A DNA stretch of 64,000 bases from Poecilobothrus nobilitatus (Eukaryota > Arthropoda > Insecta > Diptera > Dolichopodidae): positions 109,809,950 to 109,873,949 of the forward strand of contig OX352773.1 in assembly GCA_947095535.1 (NCBI GenBank), in the 5' to 3' direction. The notes beneath the pieces were generated by a model, which worked only from the letters and a program-made list of their open reading frames with translations, had not been told where the DNA came from and searched no databases. The translations under genes were made by a program, and so were the position numbers. Of the stretch, positions 45,505 to 57,310 are shown piece after piece (within the stretch, counting starts at the first letter, position 1; every line of letters begins with the position of its first letter).

Positions 45505-47093
45505 TTATACCCGTACGATAGGATCGGGTATAATAAAATTACTCCTCCGTTTGTAACACCTCGAAATAAGCGAGCTAGATATACCTTCAAAGGTATGGAT
45601 CGGATCAGAAAAAAATTCTAAGACTTTTGAGCCATGCCCGTCCGTCCGTCCGTCCGTCCGTCCGTCAGCACGCTAACTCAAAAACTAAGAAAGCTAGAAT
45701 CTTGAAATTTACACAAAATATTTTGGGAGTAATTTGTAGGTTCCTTATTTTTTTTGGTTGAGTTTGGACCAAGCTTTAGGGTAGCTCTCGAACACCTAAC
45801 TTTTAGATCCCCACATTTTTTTTGCAATAGAGCTATGAAATTTTAACTGCTGATAGATCTCATAAAAATATTAATTTTATTTTTCATAAATTTTTTTTGT
45901 ACCCCCACCCGTTACGGAGCTACAGCTCCACAAAAGTTCAAAAAAGCTCTATATTTAAATTGTTATAGCACAAGTTGTATAAGGTATATCTTCATTTTGA
46001 AAACGCCAAACGATTACTACTTTTATTAGCTTTAAAATTGTATATACAATATATATATATTTGTAGCATACGGTGTCTTAATTTACCGTTATGTGAAACT
46101 CAAATTTTGCAAAATCCTTTAATCCTTCTATCTTCTAAACGGTTTAATTTGGAAACTTGGAATTTTTACAGAAGTTAGATCTTTGAAAATAAGTATGAGT
46201 CATTTCAGAAATTTTTTTTGTATCACTCCCCGTTTAGGAGCTGTAAGGGGTCAAAAACTGAAAATTTCCTATTTTTAAACACCTGTAACTTGAACACCTG
46301 TTAAAATTTTTTTGAAGTAATACATAAAAATTAAAGCTTCAACATTATGTTCTTATTTCTGTTAATGACTTTTTTTACTAATGTAGGGTTACTTTATAAT
46401 TGACGAAAGTGTTACTTGATTTTTTCAAATTTTCTAACAAATTTCTTTAACGAATTTTTTTCATTTTGTTTTACTCGATAATTTGAAATTGTTGAGGATA
46501 TAATGCGTAGTACATAAAAATGTAAATAAATAAACAACATAACGGTTGCTTGAAGAATTTTTATTTATATGATATTAATATATATACATACTTATATAAT
46601 ATAATGTTTATTTACATATCGTATATGTCACTAGTGAATGAATGATAAGAGTATAGATGTATATTATATAGCGCCGTATTTACATACATATATGTATTTT
46701 ATTGTACTTATAAGAAATTATTCTGCCAATGGAATATTTAAATATAATATAATATAATATATAAAATTATATTTACTATTTTGTACTAAGTAAATTTAAT
46801 ATACATTTACCGCTTAGTATTAAATGGTACTATAGAATATTTGAAAAAGTTTTGGATTGATAATCGTTATGTGAAAGGTTAGAATCTGCTTTTGAAGAAT
46901 GTACATATAAACATATAGTTTGAATATATGTACAACCCATAGTTCTAGAAATTATAAAATTCACCCAAATTATTTGAAAATACTAAAATATTAAAAAAAT
47001 AATATTGTGAGCAGAGTGACAGGCTGTGAACATACTAACGGTTCGTACGGGTATCTAAGAGTTGACAAAGGCAACTGTATTCTTCCTCGTTTT
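45505..47093 (+). mobile_element. HINE-A copy 5 (full length)
   Basis: Begins TATACCCGTACGATAGGATC with the 5' hairpin, has the longest (GTCY)n run here (45638-45668) and ends with TTCGTACGGGTATC, the AGTTGACAAAGGCAACT hairpin and TCTTCCTCGTTTT. Inserted into ORF1 of the Jockey LINE next to an A-run/T-run (AAAAAAAATTTTT). Nearly the same as copies 2 and 3. Confidence 0.82.
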
Positions 47094-47189
47094 CTCTACA
47101 AAATAATATAAACGAAAATACAAAAAAAAAAATAGTTTTTTGTTTGAAAACGTATTGCCCAATTAGTAATAATAAATAGCAATAACAAC

Positions 47190-49806
47190 AATAAAATTGA
47201 AATAAAACTTATCGCAGTCAATGTAAATTCTCTTACATCGTATAGCAAAAGGTTTTCTCTAATGCAATTTCGTGATAACAACAAACCAGATGTTCTCTGT
47301 TTGAACGAAATAAAATTAAAAAGTAGGTACACTCTTCATATTGTTAATTACGATATCGTGAGAAGAAATCGTAAAAATGAAAGACAAGGCGGTGACACAG
47401 CAATATGTATAAAAAATAATACGATATTATTAAAAATAAAGCATTTGATGAATTTATCTGAATTGAACCTTGCATAACAAAATTAAGTTCAAATAATAAT
47501 TATTTATTTATAATTTCAATATACGCCCCAAGTAATAACAAAGTTAGTGTTATAAAAGAATTTATTTCATATAAGATTCATATTAGATATTTCATATTAT
47601 ATTAAAACCAGACAACCTGAATAATCACTTTATTATAGCGGGCGATTTGAATGCCAAACACCATACATGGTTTAACGGAACAAACAATAGTCGAGGCTAC
47701 CTATTAACTGGTTAGAATCTAACAATTTAACTTTTAAATGCAGGCTTCTTGGTTCAGACATTCCTTCATATCCACCGTCTAATTCTTATTTAGATTTAGC
47801 CATTATAGATATAAGATTAGAGACAATCAATTTAAATGAATTAGGTAAATTAACGTCATTTTCTTATGATAGCGATTATAACGCAATCTGCATGACATTA
47901 ATATCCCAAAAAATCATATAAAATTTAAAGAGCCCATTATAGATACTAGATTCATTGATCACAAAACAAATTGGAAGAAGTTTTGCAAAAAATTGGATAA
48001 TAACTATCGTAGTTTATATATGTCGTGTATGCTATCAAAATAACGAAAAACAAATTATTGATAACACCAACAATTCAATCTATGATATAGACTATTACCT
48101 ACAAAAATAGATAATATAATTAGAAATGCGATGCAAGGAACCATCCCTAAATGCTCGTACTCAAAAAATCCGTTAAATAAATACAATTCCGCAAAATTAC
48201 AAAAATTATTAAAAAAGAAAAGTAGTCTACAAAATGATATAAATATAATTTATAAGCAACATTTAAACTTCTGAAATACATATGAAATTGTACTATTAAA
48301 AAGTATTCTTAAAAATATAAGCACACTTATAAAGCAACAGATTAATCTCGAAGTCAGCACATACTGCAAAAACAGAATTTAAAAAATTAATCCTAAGAAA
48401 AACCATGCTATGTTTCCGGAAATAAATAAAATATTTCGAAAAAAATTAAATTTAGAAATTAATCGTTTGAATATTGACCGAAATGAATTAAAATTACTTA
48501 ATATCAATAACATAAACAGTGCTACTTTAAATAAAACAAGTGAAATATATAGTAATAAATATATAGTAAAAGAAAAAACACACATATATAGGATTTTAGG
48601 CTCACATCTAGAAATAACACATAAACTAATGAATATAGACAATAACCCCTTTTACAATCTAGTTGCAATCGCAAGAAATAAATAGCCTTAAGAGTTAAAC
48701 GAACAAAATAGACATAATAATATTACCCTTACTAACTTCAATACTAATAGATCATCAATTCACAATTCAGAAAATAGCCCATTTATTGAAGAATTAAAAT
48801 TTAAAAGCCTCAAAAATAAAATCTACACCGGTGTGAACAACATATATAAAATAGTTCTTAAGCACTTAACCGAGAAGATTATTACCAAGTACCTAATATT
48901 GTTTAATAATTCCATTAACTTTGCTTATTTCCCAAAAATATGGAAAATAAGTAAAGTTATATTTTTCAAAAAACAAGGTCCAAACTCAACAAGTCCAAAT
49001 AATAATAGACCAATTATAAAGCTTGCTTCCAAATGTAAGTAAAGTATACGCGTCTATAATTAATGATAAAGTTACCATGTTTAATAAAGAAAATAAAATA
49101 TTATCAGAAAATCAATTTGGTTTTAGATATAGACCTTGTGCAATTCATGCAATCACTAAATTTATGCATGGCATATGTTGGTTCGTTAACAAAAAATACT
49201 GCGTAGGTGCATGCACAATAGATCTTGAAAAAGCTTTCAACAGCGTTTGGCTAGATGAATTAATTTACAAATTAGTTTAAACAAGATATCCAATGTATCT
49301 AATAAACATAATTCAAGATATGATAACCGATAATGAATTCATTGTAGCAAATTATCCGACAATCTCTAATATAAAATTTAAAATAGATAATGGATTAATT
49401 CAAGAAACTGGCAATTCACTAATTATTTTTTCTATATATATAATAGACCTGTTGATTTTTTAGACAATATATCAGCGATAAATTTCACATTAGCTTACGC
49501 TGATGATTTGTTAATATATTCCGCCAGTGAAAACGTAAAAAACACCCAACTCAATGTGCAAAGATGTTTGATACTGTTGTAAGATATTGTAAACAATGGA
49601 AATTAAAAATAAACATACAAAAATGTGAATCTATACTATTCAGAAAGACAGTAGATAAAGTAAATTCCAACATAAAGAAAAATTGGAAACAATTCCAACT
49701 TAAATCTAATAATCATATTATAATAAGAAAAAAAGTTATCAAATATTTAGGAATATACTTACATCAAAACCTAATTATATTGATGAAACAAAAAATGCAA
49801 TCTGCA
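47190..49806 (+). pseudogene. Jockey LINE ORF2 remains (endonuclease and RT)
   Basis: Endonuclease: LIAVNVNSLTSYSKRF (47215), PDVLCLNEIKL and GGDTAICIKN (47262-47477), SIYAPSNNK, AGDLNAKHHTWFNG (about 47640). Linker 48150-48700. RT: NNRPI(S)-type motif near 49000; SENQFGFRYRPCAIHA and GACTIDLEKAFNSVW (49023-49280, motif A); LAYADDLLIYSA at about 49490, an intact YADD; QWKLKINIQKCESILF and KYLGIYLHQ (49564-49800). About ten stops or frame changes. The C-terminal part is cut by the HINE-B-related piece. Confidence 0.82.
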
Positions 49807-50290
49807 AATCCCGTACGCACGATAACTCAAAAAATAATGATGCTATCTTTATGAAATTTATACTGTAGGTTAACAACGACTAAAGTAAGGCGGGGATTGC
49901 AAATGGGCGAAATCGGAACATGGGTTCGAGTACCTCCCATACAACTCCCAAAATCAAATACGCATATCTCCGAAATTAATAAAAATAGAAACTTAAAATT
50001 TTGTACGAGGGTGTGTTTTCCTAAATCCCTCATATCACTAAAATTTGAGATGAATTGGAGTGGTTGTTCGGGTACCTCCCATACAACTCCGAAAACCTAA
50101 TACGCATATCTTCGAAATAAATAAAGATAGAACCTTAAATTTTTGTACGAGGGTGTCTTTTCCTAAATCCGTAATATCCCTAAAATTTGAGATGCATTGG
50201 AGTGGTTGTTCGGGTACCTACCACACAACTCCCAAAACCGAACAAGCATATTATATTCGAAATTAATAAAGATAGAAACTTAAAGTTTTC
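49807..50290 (-). mobile_element. HINE-B-related fragment with three 143-bp repeats
   Basis: Inverted, the left part (ATCATTATTTTTTGAGTTAT then CGTGCGTACG) equals the segment just before the GGAC run of HINE-B. Further right, CGGGTACCTCCCATACAACT-type units recur at about 49926, 50069 and 50211, that is every 142-143 bp. No terminal sequences are preserved on the right side. Confidence 0.65.
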
Positions 50291-51060
50291 TTATATTCAA
50301 AATGCAAAAGTTATATAAAATTAGAACCAATTGACTCAAAATAAAATTTTATACCGCTTTTGAAAGCTCATCAAAATGGTTTCAATTGCAGTTTTAAGTA
50401 AGACTATAGGTCATGTTACTCAAGAGATATTATCATTTAAACTAAAATTTTCTTCAATTTTTTGTTAAAAAAAGTAGTTTTTGCCCTTTTATTAAAAAAA
50501 TGTCGGCATTAATTACTCAATTTTATTAATTATATTTATTCTCTATTTCACTCCGTTTATTTTGAGTATAACCACATGTAGCTCAAAAATTACTTAGATT
50601 AGTAGCAAATAAAACATGTAGTGGTCGAACATTACAAGTGATACAACTAATTTTTTTAAATTATTACACTCATTCTTGGAACACCCTGTATATTTGTGGA
50701 GATCCTAAAGAAACAAGGGATTAATTGGTTCTACAAGAAACATCGCTAACATCAGATAATAGTTAGTTGGTCATCAACAAACACTATAACATCAAGTAAA
50801 TAATGTATTGAGTACCGGATTTTTGAAATTGGTTAATACACATAATTTTGCAGATGCTAAAACAACAAGTAACTAATTGGCGTAAAAACACTATAATAGC
50901 AAATATAAAAGCTATGTACACTATAATTACACTACACACTATAATTACACTACACTACTGTAATATATTTTAAACAAAATATACATGTGTGTGTAATGTA
51001 CACTATAATTACTCTACACTAGTGTAATATATTTTAAAATAATTTTGTGAAATTAATAAC
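50291..51060. other. AT-rich DNA without gene
   Basis: At 50683-50699 GGAACACCCTGTATA resembles the inner end of a common insect Tc1/mariner-type inverted repeat (TACAGGGTGTTCC), but no partner was found nearby. CACTATAATTACACTACAC repeats in short form at 50930-51020. Confidence 0.45.
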
Positions 51061-54000
51061 ATAGAATAAGTACAGTCAACACCTAATATTTCGAACAGTT
51101 ACGTCAATTTGATTTGACGTCATGAACATTTTAATATTACTTATTTGATATGAAATAATGAATATAGTTTAAAATCATTAACCCAATTAATAAGTTTAAA
51201 AAAAAATATAAAACATTTTAAAATATAAATACCTAGTTATTTTACACATTGTCTCTCTATTACATTTTCAAAAAATAATTAAAAATATTGAAATTTAACA
51301 AAAAACAATTTATTATAAATTATGGTGCTTCTTATTCAAGCATAACCTTAAGCAATTTTCTAGAAGGTTATAAATTAATAAACGGCATGAATCACATGTC
51401 ACATTAAGTAAAAAAAAATATATAATATCGTACCATAAGTACAGTCGGCACTTCATATTTTGAACTGTTATCTTAATTCGTTAATTTCAATTTATGTTAA
51501 TTAAATTTTTTATTCGTGTAAAATAATAAACTTTAAAAAATATTAATACAATTAATAATTGAAGAGAATTAGAATAATATTAAGATATATGTGATTCATT
51601 TAAACATTTTCTTCAACCGTTATAAACAATAAAAATAGAATCACAAAATAAAATTTATTTAATTAAGTCTATAGAAGTTTTGTTGGCTATTTTTAATTAA
51701 AATTCTAAGAAAATAATTATAGAAAATAATATATAATATATATATAATAATATTAAAAAACAAGTAAATGTAACAGTAAGTCGATGCAACCGACTTATTA
51801 ATACCCCACACCTGAATAATTCGAATTAAATTAAAAATTCATAAGTGTTTTTGGCAGCTGCTTGAACTTCTTCCCTTTTCTGTCTTATTGAACTCGAATT
51901 TCAAGAACGTAAAAGAGGCATCCGCTTTTGATATGCTTGACACCCTTGTATGAAATTTTAAGTTTCTATCTTAATTATTTTCGAAGATTGGTAGTCCTTG
52001 GGAGGTTTGTGTCAGCTACCCGAATTGCCACTCCAATTCATCGAATCCATCTCAGGAACATAAAAAAAACTTGCCAGAACACCATTCTATTAAATTTAAA
52101 GGTTCTACTTTTGTTGGTTTTGGAGATATGCTCGTTGCTCTTGTGCTCGTCCGGAAGTTTCCAAAATACGAACCCATGGTTCAAATTCTTTCAAATGTCA
52201 GTTTCCAATTTTAGAGAAAAGGAAACATAACAGACCACCTTTGTACTAAAAATAAAAGTTCTATCTTTGTTGGTTGTGGAGATATACTCGTTTGCTCTGG
52301 GGCTCGTCCGGAAGCTTCCAAGATTTGAACCCATGGACCAAATCCTCACAAATTTCAGAAACATAAATCAAACATGAAGGAACACCATTCTGCCTAATTT
52401 AAAGGTTATATCTTTGTTGCATTTGGAGATAATATCATTTGCTCTGAGGCTCGTTCGGAAGCTTTCAAAATCCGAAGCCAAGGACCAAATCCTCTCAAAT
52501 TTCAGAGGCCTAAATCATACATGAAAGAACACCATTCTGCCAAAAGTAAAGGTTATATCTTTATTGGTTTTGGAGATAATCTCATTTGCTCTGGGGCTCG
52601 TTCGGAAGCTTCCAAAACCAAACTCATGGACCAAATCCTCTTAAATTTCAGAGACATAAATCAAACACGAAAGAACACAATTGTACCAAATTCAAAGGTT
52701 CTACCTTTGTTCGTATTGGATATAATCTCATTTGCTCTGCGGCTCGTTCGGAAGCTTCCAAAATTCGAATCCACGGTTCAAATTCTTTCAAATTTAAACC
52801 CATGGCCAAATCCTCTCAAATTTCAGAGACCTAAATCAAACATGAATAAACACCATTCGGCCAAATTTAAAGGTTATATATTTGTTGTTTTTGGAGATAA
52901 TCTCATTTGCTCTGGGGCTCGTTCGGAAGCTTCCAAAATCCAAACCCATGGACCACATCCTCTTAAATTTTAGAGACATAAATCAAACTGGAAGAAACAT
53001 CATTATAAAAAATTTAAAGGTTCTATCTTTATTGGTTTTGGAGATAATCTCGTTTGCTCTGGGGCTCGTTCGGAAGCTTCCAAAACCCGAACCCATTGAC
53101 CAAATCTTCTCACAATTCAGAGACTTAAATAAAACATGAAAGAACACCACCCTGCCAAATTTAATGGTTATATCTTTGTTGGTTTTGGAGATAATCTCAA
53201 TTGCTCTGGTGCTCGTTCGGAAGCTTCCAAATCCAAACCCAAACCAAATCCTCTTAAATTTCAGAGGCCTAAATCATACATGAAAGAACACCATTCTGCC
53301 AAAAGTAAAGGTTATATCTTTATTGGTTTTGGAGATAATCTCATTTGCTCTGGGGCTCGTTCGGAAGCTTCCAAATCCAAACCCATGGACCAAATCCTCC
53401 TAAATTTCAGAGACATAAATCGAACGGGAAGGAACATCATTGTACAAAATTTAAAGGTTCTATCTTTGTTGGTTTTGGAGATAATCTCATTTGCTCTGGT
53501 GCAAGTTCGGAAGCTTCCAAAACCCAAACCCATGGACCAAATCCTCTTAAATTTCAGAGACATAAATCGAACGGGAAGAAACATCATTGTACAAAATTTG
53601 AAGGTTCTATCTTTGTTGCTTTTCGAGATAATCTCGTTTGCTCGGGAATCATTCGGAAGCTTCCAGAATCCGAACCCATGGACGGATTTTGTCCAGATTC
53701 GAACTTAGCCTTTCTTTCGTAATTAGTAACCTACTATAAAAATTTCATCAAGATAGCATCATTATTTTTTGAGTTATCGTGCGTACGGACGGACGGACGG
53801 ACGGACATCGCTAAATTGACTCCGGCGGTGATCCTGATTCAGAATATATATACATGTCTATACCTAACTCGCTTCCTTTTGGTGGTTACAAACACCATAC
53901 CAAAGTTAATATACCCTATACTTTAGGTGTAGGGTATAATAATATTAGAATAACCAACTGCAATGTGTAGTTCAAGTATAATATAACATCATATACAGTA

Positions 54001-54385
54001 CAGTTGAGTCCTAATAGTCTGAAAAATTATTTTGCTTGATATTACCACATGAATAATTCTTCTTAAGAATAATTCTGCTTCCAATCAGAAATTTTATTTA
54101 AGTTAATATCAAAACACATTGGATTAAAGTTAATAATAAAAATCTAAGTAATTTATTTCAACAATTTGGCAATTCTTAACAGTTATAAATAAATTAAAGT
54201 ACTGAAACATAATTTTACAATAAACTAACAAGATTTTAAAATTAAATATTTGAACATTCTTAGTTTAAAATTATATTATATCTCATGATCATGATCTACT
54301 ACAATTTTATGTGTATATACAAACAATTTATATTGAACTATAAAACTATTTGTTAGTAAAAGTATAAATTTAATACATTATTAAT
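51061..54385. repeat. Diverged tandem array with a period of about 370 bp, interrupted by HINE-B copy 2
   Basis: TACAGTCAACACCTAATATT (51071), TACAGTCGGCACTTCATATT (51440) and TACAGTTGAGTCCTAATAGT (53999) mark three monomers. The first spacing is 369 bp. If the 2182-bp HINE-B insertion is removed, the second is 377 bp. Downstream of each mark other similar blocks follow in order (for example an AAATAATGAA/AAATAATAAA stretch and a CAATTAATAA block in the first two). Similarity is moderate, so this is an old array. Confidence 0.55.
51758..53939 (+). mobile_element. HINE-B copy 2, DINE-1-like with internal tandem repeats
   Basis: Same ends as copy 1: AAACAAGTAAATGTAACAG, the AAGTCG/CGACTT hairpin, ATACCCCACACCT (one change from copy 1) and final AGGTGTAGGGTATAA. 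(GGAC)n at 53781-53803. It has about three fewer tandem units than copy 1 (2182 against 2570 bp), while shared units are almost identical. Open frames on both strands (such as 53136-53708 plus and 53587-53312 minus) arise from the repeat and are not genes. Confidence 0.82.
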
Positions 54386-54389
54386 ATAT

Positions 54390-55078
54390 ACTTACTTATT
54401 CGACAAAAGTGTGTTATAAATTTTACTTTAAAATTTAATAATTAAGAAAAAAAACCCAAATTAATCTCAGTACTTTCTTTATTCTTCACAAATTAATAAT
54501 AATCATTTATTTTTCTTACAGTCGTATTTAACTTAAAATTATTCTAAAACTTATTCCTAAAATTTCTTATCATCAAATCGATAAATTACAATTAGTAAAG
54601 GTTATTACTTTATCGGCTTGCTGTTATATCAAATGCATGAAATTGTTACAACATAACTTAAATGCAATGTACAAAAAAAAACCGTATCATATTTCGGGTC
54701 ATTGTTTTGTATCTTCTTTATTAATTAAAATGTTCAAAGAATAAGTGCATTGAACATTTTGTACTACGCAAACAAAAAATGTGTCATATTTCAGTTCATG
54801 AATTTGTTGTTTTTAAATAAATTGTTGAATGCATAAGTGCATTGAACAATTTGTTATTTTTATTTTCAAAATTGGGTTATTTAGAATTAGGTAATAAATT
54901 TGATTGTGACATAATAAAAATTGTAAGATAAGCTAATTTGAATTTAAAAAGAAAAGTGAATTTGAAAAGAAAAGTAAAAAGTAAATTTTATTTTAGAATT
55001 TAATGAAAGGGCAATTTCGTTATTTGCGGGCAATCTTGTTGTATGATTTGTGGTGAAGAAGAGTGTGATGATATAACT
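54390..55078 (-). repeat. 3' LTR of the errantivirus
   Basis: 689 bp. The last 26 codons of env lie within it. The two differences from the 5' LTR are a G/A near 54817/61782 region (CATAAGTGC versus CATAGGTGC) and AGTAAATTT versus AGTACATTT near 54981/61946. Confidence 0.94.
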
Positions 55079-56610
55079 CCTCCCCCCTTAAGATTTGACT
55101 CCGTGCGAATTTCTTTTAATTCAATATTTATTTTCGAACTTTTTGCTTTAAATTGTTTTAGGCAATAAAAGCCAATAGACAGTGATAATAGAAGAATGAT
55201 GCCAATAAATGAGTTTGCGAAAACGCTTGCGTGCCACTTCCAAGAACTGTTATATTTAATTTCCTCTATTATTTTTGTATTGTTAATATTGGAGGCATGT
55301 AATTCTGTCAATTGTATAGCATTAACCACTTGTTCAATGCTTATATTACGTTCGAAGTATGGCAAGATATTATTGTAATATTCCTTCTCATAATTTTCTT
55401 GTTGAAATGAATTAAGTGAAATTTTACAATTTGTAAATTTTACAACATTATTGCCTTTTATGTGGATCATATCCGGTTGACCACAGTTATTATAAAGGAT
55501 TTTTTTGTTTAAGTTAATTGTAACAACTACAGTATCCGATATTTTTATTATACTAGCAGAAAGGTTAATTCGGAAATTACATTTCATGTGATTGTCATTT
55601 AATAAATTTTTTATACAATTATCATCAAAAGGTATTAGATCTTTTTCCATAACATTTTTCTTATCAATAAATTTAAAAATACTTTGTTTACATATAATGA
55701 TTTTTTTTGTATTAGTATCTAGTTCTAAGTTTACATTTTTATTTGGAATTTTTTCTAAAATAGTTACAAAACATTTTTCATTTTTGGAAATTGGTATAGA
55801 TAAAACAAATATTATAGAATTGTTACGGAAAAGAACGCAATTTTTAATGTAAGGTAGTATTTCTATAGTGATATTATAATTTTTAATTTCTGTTTGTGTT
55901 AAAATATCCTTTGACAGTATTTCTAACTTACTAGCTAAGATTATTTCCTTAATATTTAAAATTTGTCTTGTTAATAAATCAATATTTTCAATTATTTCGG
56001 TTTTAATCAGAAAGTACTCTAATTTTTTATTTATTTTATCAATATTATTTTGGAAATTATTAATTACATTTTTTATTTCATTTTGAGCTAAGTTAATATG
56101 ATCGGTAATGTTTTTTATTTCATTAGATATTTTTTGGTTTATTAATACTTGATCGTTAACATTATTAATTAATTTACCGTTATTTTGTTCTATTACCTTT
56201 AAGTGTTCCTCTATTTCTTTTCTATCGTCGTCGTCCATTACAACAATAGCAAAGCGAAGAATATTTCCACCAAGATTAAACAATGATCTTTTACTTACGT
56301 GGTGTGGAATAATACTATTGTAATCTTCCTTTAGGTGTTTTAATTTATGTAACAAAACCGAAGGAATATCAGTTTCGTTTTGAAGTTGTAATACGTTTGA
56401 TTCTATTTTGTTAATAATTGTTTCGTATTGAGTTAGCTCGACAACATGCAATATTCTTCTGTAACTTTGTATTATTTTAAGCTCAGATTCCTCGAAGAGA
56501 ATGTAACCATTTCCAGGTGATATTTGGTTAACATCTATGGATGAGCGAGACAGGACAATTGGAAAAACCAGTAAGAGGACAAAGAGAATTAATCCTAGAA
56601 TAAGATACAA
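55000..56610 (-). CDS. env: Errantivirus envelope glycoprotein, full-length open frame
   Basis: 536 codons, open. Residues 1-20 are a hydrophobic signal peptide (start MYLILGLILFVLLL). A probable furin-type cleavage point is at VSKR, residues 105-108, followed by a hydrophobic/glycine stretch (SLFNLGG...) as in the fusion-peptide region of the baculovirus F-like Env family of errantiviruses. An acidic run DDDDR follows, then a long heptad-rich region (about 130-215) and several NxT/S sites. A membrane segment lies at about 464-482 (FANSFIGIILLLSLSIGFY) with a 54-residue tail. The family mediates membrane fusion, and this gene would be expressed from a spliced mRNA. The start lies 4 nt after the pol stop. 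Whether the protein is made or active cannot be told from sequence. Confidence 0.9.
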   Translation of the reverse strand: MYLILGLILFVLLLVFPIVLSRSSIDVNQISPGNGYILFEESELKIIQSYRRILHVVELTQYETIINKIESNVLQLQNETDIPSVLLHKLKHLKEDYNSIIPHHVSKRSLFNLGGNILRFAIVVMDDDDRKEIEEHLKVIEQNNGKLINNVNDQVLINQKISNEIKNITDHINLAQNEIKNVINNFQNNIDKINKKLEYFLIKTEIIENIDLLTRQILNIKEIILASKLEILSKDILTQTEIKNYNITIEILPYIKNCVLFRNNSIIFVLSIPISKNEKCFVTILEKIPNKNVNLELDTNTKKIIICKQSIFKFIDKKNVMEKDLIPFDDNCIKNLLNDNHMKCNFRINLSASIIKISDTVVVTINLNKKILYNNCGQPDMIHIKGNNVVKFTNCKISLNSFQQENYEKEYYNNILPYFERNISIEQVVNAIQLTELHASNINNTKIIEEIKYNSSWKWHASVFANSFIGIILLLSLSIGFYCLKQFKAKSSKINIELKEIRTESNLKGGGVISSHSSSPQIIQQDCPQITKLPFH

Positions 56611-56614
56611 GTAA

Positions 56615-57310
56615 TTAGTTTTGGTACGTGAATTTTCTTTTAAATTGATTAATGTAACGTGGAATATTTTCTTTGTTAATTTTAAAATGATCGTTATTTG
56701 AATCGGTGATTTGAATTTTTTTGTGATAAGGTTGTAGTTTCGTAATTCTGTTTAGTTTAAGATAATTGGAAGGCTTACCATTGGTTTTACCTTTATTACG
56801 TTTCTCGATCGCTTTTTCTTTAATTTTTGTATTCATTTCTTTGATAGAAGGATATTGATGGGAAGAGATAGTACCATTTAGAAAATCAATTGGCTTTTTG
56901 CCAGTTGAAGTGTGAATAGTTTCGTTGTAAACTTTTAAACTTTTGATAATGGGATCTTCGTCCGTAATTTGACCTTCTTCTTTTTCGATCGTATTCAAAA
57001 TTCGCAGGTGTTCATTTAATGTATTATGGAATCTTTCAATATCCGCATTACTACTATGGTTATTTGGAGTAGTAAAATGAACAGCAATTCCTTCTGTTTC
57101 TAAATAATTTTTGAAATTGAGGCTGTTAAAACCCTTCTCTTGGTCGGTTACAACTTTAACAGGTTTACCGAAAGATGCTATATATTGCATAAATCCATTT
57201 TTCAAATCCACCCAATTCCTAGATTTTAAGAGAATAATTTGGGCGTGCTTTGAAAATTTGTCAATTATTGTCAAGTATGGATTTCCTTTTGTGTGAAACC
57301 ATATGTATAT
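56615..57310 (-). pseudogene. Errantivirus integrase core, separated from the rest of pol by a frame change
   Basis: 219 codons from 57274. DDE residues: Asp 5 (TIIDKFS), Asp 44 (VTDQEKG) and Glu 80 (ADIERFHN), with 35 residues between the last two (DD35E). C-terminal region with KPIDFLNG and LKLNRITKLQPYHKK, a GPY/F-like end. The upstream frame (zinc domain, RNase H, RT) ends at 57271, so a frame change near 57300 separates it from the integrase core. The ATG at 57274 is probably not a natural start. Confidence 0.88.

Larger units (their letters stand above)
34757..49806 (+). mobile_element. Jockey-type LINE (outer element of the nest), interrupted by copia and two HINE-A copies
   Basis: Pieces on the plus strand: putative 5' leader 34757-34903, ORF1 42846-43404 and 44615-45500, ORF2 47190-49806. 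Gaps are filled by copia (34904-42803), HINE-A copy 4 (43413-44602) and HINE-A copy 5 (45505-47093). The 3' end is cut by a HINE-B-related piece at 49807. The leader carries AGACGTG at 34784, a perfect downstream-promoter-element-like motif as in internal promoters of Jockey LINEs; the exact 5' end is a guess. Confidence 0.65.

Noticed and set aside
45085..45621. 178-codon zinc-knuckle protein as one gene
   Set aside because: The last about 40 codons (from 45505) are HINE-A DNA; only the first part is LINE ORF1.
50683..50699. End of a Tc1/mariner-type MITE (GGAACACCCTGTATA)
   Set aside because: No inverted partner found in the surrounding 1 kb.
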